Assembly: GCA_002373615.1 (NCBI GenBank)
Contig: DFKU01000016.1
Coordinates: 1-12,314 of the forward strand
Source: Alphaproteobacteria bacterium UBA3637
Lineage (GTDB): Bacteria; Pseudomonadota; Alphaproteobacteria; CAAHEQ01; UBA3637
DNA length: 12,314 nt
Reading direction: 5' to 3'
Position 1 is the first letter of the stretch. Each line of letters begins with the position of its first letter. Under the pieces are notes generated by a model. That model was not told the origin of the DNA, did not search any database, and saw only the letters and a program-made list of their open reading frames with translations. The translations under genes were made by a program, and so were the position numbers. Of this stretch, positions 7,754 to 12,314 are shown in pieces.

Positions 7754-7782
7754 TTGCAATTCAAAATCAAGTTTGATATAAT
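7754..7782 (+). promoter_or_regulatory. Strong promoter for the structured RNA
   Basis: TTGCAA (7754-7759), exactly 17 bp, then a perfect TATAAT (7777-7782). The predicted start at about 7788-7790 falls at the first base of a hairpin, as expected for a stable small RNA. It does not immediately precede any coding start. Confidence 0.75.
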
Positions 7783-7788
7783 AGACAC

Positions 7789-8003
7789 GCTTGAATTGTC
7801 CATTCAAGCTGTGGGTTTAACAGCCTAGCAATACAAGGACAAAAGGATTTATCTCCTTTAGTCGGGCATTCACTTCCAAAGGGTGAAAGAAAGCTTATCT
7901 TTGGGGTGGATGCTTATGAATAAAGGTATCTACCTGAATCAGTAAGACTATTTTCTTGTATTGTAGTTGTTAACATCCACTCACTTTAACAGGTGAGTTT
8001 TTT
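7789..8003 (+). ncRNA. Structured non-coding RNA of about 215 nt, family not recognised
   Basis: The transcript would begin with an 8-bp hairpin (GCTTGAAT 7789-7796 with ATTCAAGC 7802-7809). A closing stem then pairs 7811-7816 with 7975-7980 (one G-U) and 7817-7822 with 7968-7973, with one bulged C. After an internal loop, CAATACAAG (7829-7837) pairs perfectly with CTTGTATTG (7955-7963). Inside are a hairpin at 7838-7863 (GAC/GTC plus AAAGGA/TCCTTT) and a longer one at 7864-7915 (GCATTCAC with GTGGATGC, then CCAAAG with CTTTGG, 17-nt loop). The unpaired part (7916-7954) could make loop contacts, e.g. ATAAA at 7920 with TTTAT at 7848. It has its own promoter and terminator and no sizeable reading frame. 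I see no match to 4.5S, RNase P, tmRNA, or common riboswitch cores. A divergent 6S-like RNA is possible, but the multi-branch interior argues against it. Confidence 0.7.
7979..8003 (+). terminator. Rho-independent terminator of the structured RNA
   Basis: ACTCAC (7979-7984) pairs with GTGAGT (7993-7998), loop of 8 nt, T-run to 8003. Its first two bases overlap the last two of the RNA's closing stem, so the two helices stack or compete at that point. Confidence 0.75.
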
Positions 8004-8010
8004 GTAATCC

Positions 8011-8074
8011 GTCATTGCGAGGACTTTAGTCCGTGGCAATCTGATGAGATTACTTCACTATCGTTCGCAATGAC
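8011..8074 (+). repeat. 64-bp imperfect palindromic interspersed repeat, full copy
   Basis: GTCATTGCGA (8011-8020) is the exact reverse complement of TCGCAATGAC (8065-8074). The interior has GGACTTTAGTCC, then GTGGCAATC and GATTACTTCACT. This arrangement resembles a dispersed palindromic repeat known from many bacterial genomes (established knowledge, not checked here). It ends 15 nt before the start codon of the YpsA-like gene, and part of it is also duplicated beside the second gene copy. Confidence 0.8.
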
Positions 8075-8527
8075 AAGAAAGGAGTGAACATGGAAAAAGT
8101 ATGTGTATTTTTTGGGCATCGTGTGGTTTTTGATGAAGAAAAGGTAAAGCTGCAACTAAAACGCGTGGTTCGGGAGTTGATTCTCCAAGGCTTTAATACC
8201 TTTTGGTTAGGGGGCTATGGCGAATTTGATGCCCTGGCCGATGACGTCACGCGCGAATTAAAGCATGAGTTTCCCCACATTCGACGTGTATGCGTTTTGG
8301 CGTACCTGCCCACCAACAAAGAGGAATACCACTATAAAAGCCAATTTTATGATGAAATGTTTTATCCGGAAGGTGTGGAACTGGGCCCCAAAAAGTTTGC
8401 GATTACCCGCCGTAATAAATACATGGTGGAAAATGCTGACATTATCGTGGCGCATGTTCATGGCACCACTGGCGGCGCTGCCCAGGCCCTGAAACACGCC
8501 AAGCGTCTGAATAAAAAAGTGATTACT
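8053..8527 (+). repeat. 475-bp inverted duplication, left copy
   Basis: This block matches the reverse complement of 11840-12314 with no indels and about 22 substitutions by hand count (about 95% identity). It contains the 3' part of the palindromic repeat, the ribosome site and all of the YpsA-like coding sequence except its last three codons including the stop. The inner boundary is sharp: similarity stops after GTGATTACT. The outer boundary is not seen because the partner copy runs off the window. Confidence 0.95.
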
Positions 8528-8536
8528 CTTTTATGA
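8090..8536 (+). CDS. YpsA/DUF1273-like (SLOG-type) Rossmann-fold protein, copy 1
   Basis: A 148-residue protein with a CVFFGHR start motif, WLGGYGEFDALA, FAITRRNKYMVENADIIVAHV and HGTTGGAAQALKHA, the layout of small YpsA/DUF1273-like proteins in the SLOG (Smf/DprA-LOG) superfamily, thought to bind nucleotide-derived ligands. The biochemical role is unknown. ATG at 8090 is chosen over an in-frame GTG at 8084 because the GTG overlaps the AGGAG ribosome site (8080-8084), which sits five nt before the ATG. Such genes are commonest in Firmicutes, and here it is stuck to a palindromic repeat and duplicated nearby, so transfer is likely (inference). It has no clear promoter of its own; read-through of the upstream RNA terminator is possible. 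The ending ITLL differs from copy 2. Confidence 0.8.
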   Translation: MEKVCVFFGHRVVFDEEKVKLQLKRVVRELILQGFNTFWLGGYGEFDALADDVTRELKHEFPHIRRVCVLAYLPTNKEEYHYKSQFYDEMFYPEGVELGPKKFAITRRNKYMVENADIIVAHVHGTTGGAAQALKHAKRLNKKVITLL

Positions 8537-8542
8537 CGGTTT

Positions 8543-8572
8543 TGTGACAAATTTAAGAAATCTATGTGACAA
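8543..8572. promoter_or_regulatory. Two TGTGACAA direct repeats upstream of the FadL-like gene
   Basis: TGTGACAA occurs at 8543-8550 and 8565-8572, 22 bp apart (about two helical turns), both followed by A/T-rich bases, 25-54 bp upstream of the predicted -35. The spacing would put both sites on one face of DNA, as for a regulator. No protein can be named. Confidence 0.3.
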
Positions 8573-8577
8573 TTAAA

Positions 8578-8599
8578 CGCCTTTTTTAGATTAAAGGCG
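8578..8599. repeat. Inverted repeat CGCCTTT-8-AAAGGCG before the FadL-like gene
   Basis: CGCCTTT (8578-8584) pairs perfectly with AAAGGCG (8593-8599). It lies between copy 1 of the YpsA-like gene and the next gene and overlaps the likely -35 (8597-8602). It lacks a following T-tract, so an operator or a weak terminator are both possible. Confidence 0.45.
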
Positions 8600-8625
8600 A
8601 CAGATAAAAAGCCTTTTGATATACT
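8597..8625 (+). promoter_or_regulatory. Promoter for the FadL-like gene
   Basis: GCGACA (8597-8602), 17 bp, TATACT (8620-8625). The -10 is good and the -35 moderate (4/6). The start near 8632 gives a leader of about 22 nt with AAGGAG at 8643-8648. The weak -35 next to an inverted repeat and direct repeats suggests regulation. Confidence 0.55.
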
Positions 8626-8653
8626 GTCCCCAGTCTTTACAAAAGGAGTTTAT

Positions 8654-9922
8654 ATGCAAAAAAGACATTTATTAAGTTTTATTTTAACATGCGCTGTCGC
8701 AACAGGTGCTTCTGCTGCCGGCTATCAATTACAAGAATATTCTGTGACAAATTTAGGACGTGCCTTTGCGGGCGTCGGTGTGATGGGGGATGATTATTCC
8801 GCCATTGCCTTTAACCCCGCTGGGATGAGTTTAATGAACAAATCAGGCGTTCAAATGGGTGCTATCGCCGTCGATGTGTATGGAAAAGCAAAAGGGGAAT
8901 CACAAGCCGCTTCAGGAAGTGCAGTTGGCCCATTAAAAAGGGGAAGTACACATTCTAATCTGTTTCGTGTTATGCCCCATTTTTATGGTCAATATAAGGC
9001 AACGGATAAGTTGGATTTAGGGATCGGGCTTTATGTTCCCTTTGGATTGGCCAATGATTATAAAAAAGGATGGTATGGTGCTGACCATGGGGAATACTCG
9101 GGGATTACCGTTGTGGATTTAACCCCCAGCATTTCTTATAAAGTTTTGGACACGTTATCCGTTGGTGTCGGTGTCAATATTCAATACGCTGTTGCACATT
9201 TAACGGGTGGACTTTTTAAAGAACTTGTGCCTGGATCAGGAATCACTGGGACAGGAACATCAGACATGCATGATGCAGATGATATTGGGGTCGGATATAA
9301 TATTGGCTTAGTGTGGCAACCCCGTAAATCAACCCGTTTTGGGATATCCTATCGCAGTAAAGTGGATCATAAATTACAGGGGAAAAATCACATTACAATG
9401 TCAACCCCATTTGGCTATAAAGATTCAGACGCCAAGGTGAATGCCAAAATTACAACTCCCGAAACGATTATCTTTTCGGCGGCACAAGATTTAAATGACA
9501 AGTGGACCATTTCTGGTATTGCCCGTTACACCCGTTGGAGCCGTTTTGGTACATTAGACATTTATCAAGATGGAAAAGTTGTCAGCAGAACCCGTGAAAA
9601 TTGGAAAAATACATGGTATTTCGGGGCTGGTGCCGATTACAGATATTGCAAAAACTTGACCTTCCGTTTTGGAACAGCTTGGGATAATACCGCCATTCGT
9701 TCGGCCAAATACCGGACAGCACGTATTCCTGATGAACGCCGTATTTGGGCATCTATCGGGGCCAGCTATACCAAAAACAACTGGCAATTTGATGTAGGCT
9801 ATTCACACTTGTTTGTGCATAGTGCCCACGCCAAAGGAACTGCAGAAAATTCCGGAAAATTTGATTCCAAATATCATATTCAATCAAACATCTTTGGGAT
9901 GGGATTGCAATATAAATTCTGA
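8654..9922 (+). CDS. OmpP1/FadL/TodX-family outer-membrane transport protein
   Basis: A 422-residue protein with a signal peptide (MQKRHLLSF..., cleavage near GASAAG, about residue 21-22). The mature start YQLQEYSVTNLGRAFAGVG and DDYSAIAFNPAGM near 45-60 are the hallmarks of the FadL family: the N-terminal hatch and the NPAGM motif before the 14-strand barrel. The rest is barrel-like with a terminal Phe (GLQYKF). Family members carry long-chain fatty acids or other hydrophobic compounds across the outer membrane; the substrate here is unknown. Length is normal (400-450 residues). ATG has AAGGAG five nt upstream; promoter at 8597-8625, terminator at 9930. It is a single-gene unit within the segment flanked by the inverted YpsA-like copies. 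Confidence 0.92.
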   Translation: MQKRHLLSFILTCAVATGASAAGYQLQEYSVTNLGRAFAGVGVMGDDYSAIAFNPAGMSLMNKSGVQMGAIAVDVYGKAKGESQAASGSAVGPLKRGSTHSNLFRVMPHFYGQYKATDKLDLGIGLYVPFGLANDYKKGWYGADHGEYSGITVVDLTPSISYKVLDTLSVGVGVNIQYAVAHLTGGLFKELVPGSGITGTGTSDMHDADDIGVGYNIGLVWQPRKSTRFGISYRSKVDHKLQGKNHITMSTPFGYKDSDAKVNAKITTPETIIFSAAQDLNDKWTISGIARYTRWSRFGTLDIYQDGKVVSRTRENWKNTWYFGAGADYRYCKNLTFRFGTAWDNTAIRSAKYRTARIPDERRIWASIGASYTKNNWQFDVGYSHLFVHSAHAKGTAENSGKFDSKYHIQSNIFGMGLQYKF

Positions 9923-9929
9923 TAAAAAC

Positions 9930-9957
9930 GGGGCTGGCAACGGCCCCAAAATTTTTT
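9930..9957 (+). terminator. Rho-independent terminator of the FadL-like gene
   Basis: GGGGC (9930-9934) pairs with GCCCC (9943-9947), followed by AAAA and seven T (9952-9958), 7 nt after the stop codon. Confidence 0.85.
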
Positions 9958-9969
9958 TAATTTTACCTC

Positions 9970-9998
9970 TTGCAATTAAAAAAAATATGTGCTAGAAA
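9970..9998 (+). promoter_or_regulatory. Promoter for the thioredoxin-like gene
   Basis: TTGCAA (9970-9975), 17 bp, TAGAAA (9993-9998). The start near 10005 leaves a leader of about 32 nt with AAGGAG at 10024-10029. The -35 hexamer is the same TTGCAA as in the two promoters at 7715-7782. Confidence 0.5.
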
Positions 9999-10036
9999 AA
10001 AAATGTTCTTTCAATTAAAATATAAGGAGAAATTAA

Positions 10037-10912
10037 ATGATTAAAAAATTAAAGAAAGTTTTACATAAAGAAAAAGCTGCTCCCGCTGAAAAAACAGAAG
10101 GGGCTTGTACATGTGGATGTGGCTGTTGCTGCGATCCCAAGAAAAAAGCAGGCGTATTGGTGGCTGCTTTGGTTGTTGCCGGTTTGGTTGGCTTTGTGGG
10201 TGGTCGCATGGGATGCTGTTGCCACAAAGACAAAATGGGCGCTGGCTTTGATTTAAAGGTTGCTTCCTATGTCCAAAGAAATCCAAAAGCGATCATTGAT
10301 TCTGTCGAAAAATACTATAAAGATTTAGAGGCAAAACAACGTGGTGGCCGTGGGGCTGAACCTCAAGCTCAAGCAACAGCTGATGCTGCTTTGGTAGCTG
10401 AAATCGTGAATGATAAGACCAACTATTCTTTGGGCAACCCCAAGGGTAAATTTGTGATCATTGAATTCTTTGATCATCAATGTGGTTGGTGCAAACGGAC
10501 CAACAAAGAAATGCGTGAAGCCATTGCTAAAGGCGCCAAGAACATTCGTTGGATTCCAATCGATACACCTATCTTTGGTGAAGCAAGTGAAACTATTGCC
10601 CGCTATGTGTTAGCCGCCGGCGAACAAGGCAAGTACGCTCAAATGCATGAAGCCGTCGGTAATGCCCAAGGTAAATTGGACGAAGCCGCTTTGGTGAAAT
10701 TGGGTGAAGGTTTGAAACTGGATACCAAGAAATTGAAGGCTGACGCCAATGGTGACAAGATCCGTGGTAAGCTTGCCAACAACAGAAAGTATGCCGAAAA
10801 ATTAAATATCAACGGCGTGCCTATGTTGATTGTCGATGGCAAAATTAATCCGGGTGCCCTACTGGGTGAAAACTTGGAAAAAGCTGTAAAAGCTTCAAAC
10901 GCCAAAAAATAA
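10037..10912 (+). CDS. Membrane-anchored DsbA/ScsC-like thioredoxin-fold protein with Cys-rich anchor
   Basis: A 291-residue protein. Residues 1-23 are basic and charged. Residues 24-32 hold six Cys (CTCGCGCCC). A single membrane segment follows (about 38-56, AGVLVAALVVAGLVGFVGG), then CCCH at 60-63. Next come a helical ScsC-N-like segment (NPKAIIDSVEKYYKD, about 84-98) and a DsbA-like thioredoxin domain (about 125-285) with the redox motif CGWC (149-152) and the cis-Pro in NGVP (Pro262). The family oxidises or isomerises disulphides in the periplasm. The anchor would hold the domain at the inner membrane with Cys clusters at both faces, which I do not know from standard family members. They may bind metal or take part in thiol exchange (inference). 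ATG at 10037 has AAGGAG seven nt upstream. Single-gene unit with its own promoter and terminator. Confidence 0.88.
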   Translation: MIKKLKKVLHKEKAAPAEKTEGACTCGCGCCCDPKKKAGVLVAALVVAGLVGFVGGRMGCCCHKDKMGAGFDLKVASYVQRNPKAIIDSVEKYYKDLEAKQRGGRGAEPQAQATADAALVAEIVNDKTNYSLGNPKGKFVIIEFFDHQCGWCKRTNKEMREAIAKGAKNIRWIPIDTPIFGEASETIARYVLAAGEQGKYAQMHEAVGNAQGKLDEAALVKLGEGLKLDTKKLKADANGDKIRGKLANNRKYAEKLNINGVPMLIVDGKINPGALLGENLEKAVKASNAKK

Positions 10913-10934
10913 GTGTTTTACACAATAAAGGGGG

Positions 10935-10966
10935 AAACCGAAGGTAATGTTACCTTCGGTTTTTTC
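10935..10966 (+). terminator. Rho-independent terminator of the thioredoxin-like gene
   Basis: A 28-bp perfect palindrome centred at 10948/10949 (AAACCGAAGGTAA with TTACCTTCGGTTT), running into a T-tract. The A-run before it would also help termination on the minus strand, so it could work in both directions. Confidence 0.9.
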
Positions 10967-11001
10967 TTGTTTTTTGTTTAAAAAGGTGTTACATATAACT
11001 T

Positions 11002-11844
11002 ATGCAAAAGGGGATTTTGATTTTCGTATTGGCTGTTTTATTGGCGGGGTGTACCTCTACCGTTCGTGTTCGGCGTGGGGATACGCTTTATTCCATTGCC
11101 AAACGCAAAAATGTTCCCCTGCGTGCTTTGATTCAAGAAAATCATTTATCTCCCCCTTACACCATCAAGGCGGGACAAATCTTAAAAATCCCCGAAAAGA
11201 AAACATACACTGTACGTAAAGGCGATACACTTTACTCTATTGCGCGCAAATTTGATTCGAATGTGACAGATGTGGCGCGTCAAAATAATTTAAAGCCTCC
11301 GTACACCTTAAAGCCGGGTCAAAAATTGCTGGTAAAATCGTGGGAAGATACTGGGGCCACCTCTGCAAGTGTAAAGACAACCAAGGGGAAATCCGCCTTG
11401 AATCCGCCAGAGCCAAAAGCTAAAAATACCCCCACAAAGTCAGCTATAAAGGTGCCAAAATCCGCTCAAAGCAAACGTTTTAATCGCCCTGTATCAGGAA
11501 AAGTTATTGAAAATTTTGGGACAACAAAATCAGGGGTACATAATGATGGAATCAATATTTCAGCCAAAGCGGGTACGCCGATTTTGGCGGCGGATAAAGG
11601 AACTGTAGCCTATGCCGGTAATGACCTGAAAGGCTATGGGAATTTGGTTTTATTAAAACACGATAACGGTTGGTTCACCGCCTATGCCCACGCAGATAAA
11701 ATATCCGTTAAGAAAGGGGCAGTGGTCAAGGCTAAACAGGCCATCGGCACTGTCGGCAAAACAGGTGGTGTCAAAACACCGCAGCTTCATTTTGAAGTGC
11801 GCTATAAGACAAAGCCGGTGGATCCTATTTTGTATTTAAAGTAA
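11002..11844 (+). CDS. NlpD-like lipoprotein: two LysM domains and a LytM/M23 domain
   Basis: A 280-residue protein with a short signal peptide and a lipobox LLAGC (Cys17 as lipid site). LysM 1 (about 21-66, RRGDTLYSIAKR) and LysM 2 (about 70-112, RKGDTLYSIARK) bind peptidoglycan. A Lys/Thr/Pro-rich linker follows, then a C-terminal M23 domain (about 165-280) with YGNLVLLKH, TAYAHADK (His230) and LHFEVRY (His263). The first metal motif, normally HxGxD, reads NDGIN (181-185) after a shifted His180, so the zinc site looks incomplete. As in E. coli NlpD, this suggests an activator of cell-wall amidases at division rather than an active endopeptidase (inference). The ribosome site is weak (AAAAGG about 15 nt before ATG); the TATAAC at 10994 might even give a near-leaderless mRNA. 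The 3' end overlaps the convergent YpsA-like copy by 20 bp. Confidence 0.88.
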   Translation: MQKGILIFVLAVLLAGCTSTVRVRRGDTLYSIAKRKNVPLRALIQENHLSPPYTIKAGQILKIPEKKTYTVRKGDTLYSIARKFDSNVTDVARQNNLKPPYTLKPGQKLLVKSWEDTGATSASVKTTKGKSALNPPEPKAKNTPTKSAIKVPKSAQSKRFNRPVSGKVIENFGTTKSGVHNDGINISAKAGTPILAADKGTVAYAGNDLKGYGNLVLLKHDNGWFTAYAHADKISVKKGAVVKAKQAIGTVGKTGGVKTPQLHFEVRYKTKPVDPILYLK

Positions 11845-12277
11845 TCACTTTTTTATTCAGACGCTTGGCGTGTTTCAGGGCCAGGGCAGCGCCGCCAGTG
11901 GTGCCATGAACATAGGCCACAATAATATCGGCATTTTCCACCATATATTTATTACGGCGGGTAATGGCAAACTTTTTGGGGCCCAGTTCCACGCCTTCAG
12001 GATAAAGCATTTCATCATAAAATTGGCTTTTATAGTGGTATTCCTCTTTGTTGGTGGGCAGGTACGCCAGCACGCATACGCGCCGAATGTGGGGAAACTC
12101 ATGCTTTAATTCGCGCGTGACGTCATCGGCCAGGGCATCAAATTCGCCATAGCCCCCTAACCAAAAGGTATTAAAGCCATCTTTAATCAACTCCCGAACC
12201 ACGCGTTTTAGTTGTAGCTTTGCCTTTTCTTCATCAAAAACCACACGATGCCCAAAAAATACACATACTTTTTCCAT
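11825..12277 (-). CDS. YpsA/DUF1273-like (SLOG-type) Rossmann-fold protein, copy 2
   Basis: A 150-residue near-copy of the protein at 8090-8536. Internal differences are few: V19A, L32K, Q33D, F91L, H122Y, Q132L (numbered from the chosen Met), with GHR, LGGYGEFDALA, RRN and GTTGGAA all kept. Most of the roughly 22 base changes are silent, which fits purifying selection on both copies. ATG at 12277 has the same AGGAG site as copy 1. The last codons (Asn-Thr-Lys-stop) are not from the duplicated block: they are the antisense of the end of the M23 lipoprotein gene, with which it overlaps tail to tail by 20 bp. No separate terminator is visible. Function unknown, as for copy 1. Confidence 0.82.
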   Translation of the reverse strand: MEKVCVFFGHRVVFDEEKAKLQLKRVVRELIKDGFNTFWLGGYGEFDALADDVTRELKHEFPHIRRVCVLAYLPTNKEEYHYKSQFYDEMLYPEGVELGPKKFAITRRNKYMVENADIIVAYVHGTTGGAALALKHAKRLNKKVITLNTK

Positions 12278-12314
12278 GTTCACTCCTTTCTTGTCATTGC
12301 GAACGATAGTGAAG
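11840..12314 (-). repeat. 475-bp inverted duplication, right copy (runs off the window)
   Basis: Reverse-complement partner of 8053-8527, gap-free. Its inner edge (11840) lies two bases before the TAA of the M23 gene (11842-11844), so the insertion or duplication end coincides with that gene's stop. The outer edge is beyond 12314, so the true length is unknown. Confidence 0.95.
12293..12314 (-). repeat. Palindromic interspersed repeat, partial copy at the right edge
   Basis: GTCATTGCGA at 12293-12302 followed by ACGATAGTGAAG matches, in reverse complement, the 3' part of the repeat at 8011-8074. The window ends inside it, so whether it is complete cannot be seen. Confidence 0.8.

Noticed and set aside
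7916..7945. A nine-codon frame (MNKGIYLNQ) inside the structured RNA, considered as a tmRNA-like tag or leader peptide
   Set aside because: No ribosome site precedes it, it partly overlaps proposed structure, it does not end in the Ala-Ala typical of tmRNA tags, and the RNA lacks a tRNA-like acceptor with CCA.
7789..8089. A riboswitch controlling the downstream YpsA-like gene
   Set aside because: The RNA ends in its own terminator, then a mobile-type palindromic repeat separates it from the gene, and no TPP, FMN, SAM, cobalamin, lysine, glycine or purine core is visible. The gene most likely arrived with the repeat.
8084..8089. GTG start two codons upstream for YpsA-like copy 1 (and the same at 12278-12283 for copy 2)
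   Set aside because: The GTG overlaps the AGGAG ribosome site, which is correctly spaced for the ATG two codons later.
8578..8599. Terminator of YpsA-like copy 1
   Set aside because: The 7-bp stem is perfect but is followed by ACAGATAAAAAG rather than a T-tract, so it is listed only as an inverted repeat.
8743..8755. A third TGTGACAAATTTA site, identical over 13 bp to 8543-8555
   Set aside because: It lies within the conserved FadL N-terminus (Val-Thr-Asn-Leu) and is explained by coding; with only one exact match it may be coincidence.
8053..12314. A composite transposon with fadL, thioredoxin-like and nlpD-like cargo
   Set aside because: The flanking copies encode no transposase and the central genes look like ordinary core envelope genes with matching composition; a duplicated cassette landing next to the M23 stop is simpler.
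1..12314. tRNA, rRNA, CRISPR arrays, phage or plasmid genes
   Set aside because: Nothing matching a tRNA cloverleaf, rRNA core, regularly spaced repeats, integrase, replication or capsid gene was seen on either strand.

Overview
The window looks like part of the chromosome of a low-to-mid GC, Gram-negative alphaproteobacterium, probably one of the uncultured, host-associated anaerobic or fermentative lineages. This is an inference. It rests on several outer-membrane and periplasmic genes (a FadL-type barrel, a lipoprotein with a LytM/M23 domain, a ScsC/DsbA-like thioredoxin), on an alphaproteobacterial-style family-4 uracil-DNA glycosylase (PWRxPGxR motif), and on a fused ADP-forming acetate-CoA ligase of the kind that makes ATP in anaerobes. 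No plasmid, phage or CRISPR genes are visible.

Layout. Positions 3-899 hold the 3' end of a cysteine-rich surface protein with a C-type-lectin-like C-terminus; it is more GC-rich than its surroundings and its last codons look like the variable repeat of a diversity-generating retroelement. After a terminator and a clear promoter comes the acyl-CoA synthetase (1034-3109). A block on alternating strands follows: a divergent uracil-DNA glycosylase (3175-3822, minus); a two-gene operon of a membrane-anchored TPR protein and a small outer-membrane barrel (3884-6306, plus); and a secreted Sel1-repeat protein (6303-7688, minus). Neighbouring coding sequences overlap at their stops, at the TPR-barrel junction, and (at its far upstream ATG) at the glycosylase start.

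The only long gene-free stretch (7689-8089) is not empty. It has two back-to-back promoters, a strongly structured RNA of about 215 nt with its own promoter and intrinsic terminator that I cannot assign to a known family, and a 64-bp palindromic repeat of the GTCATTGCGA...TCGCAATGAC type. Directly after the repeat is a small Rossmann-like (YpsA/DUF1273, SLOG-type) gene.

That small gene, with at least part of the palindromic repeat, occurs again in inverted orientation at the right edge (11840-12314), about 95% identical over 475 bp with no indels. The two copies flank a 3.3-kb segment carrying three envelope genes: FadL-like, an unusual Cys-rich membrane-anchored thioredoxin-like protein, and a two-LysM plus M23 lipoprotein. 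The second copy ends exactly at the stop codon of the M23 gene and borrows its own last codons and stop from the antisense strand of that gene. This is good evidence for recent movement of a gene-plus-repeat cassette.

Most promising leads: the structured RNA, the candidate hypermutation target at the left edge, and the mobile YpsA-like/palindrome cassette. None can be confirmed without database and genome-wide searches.
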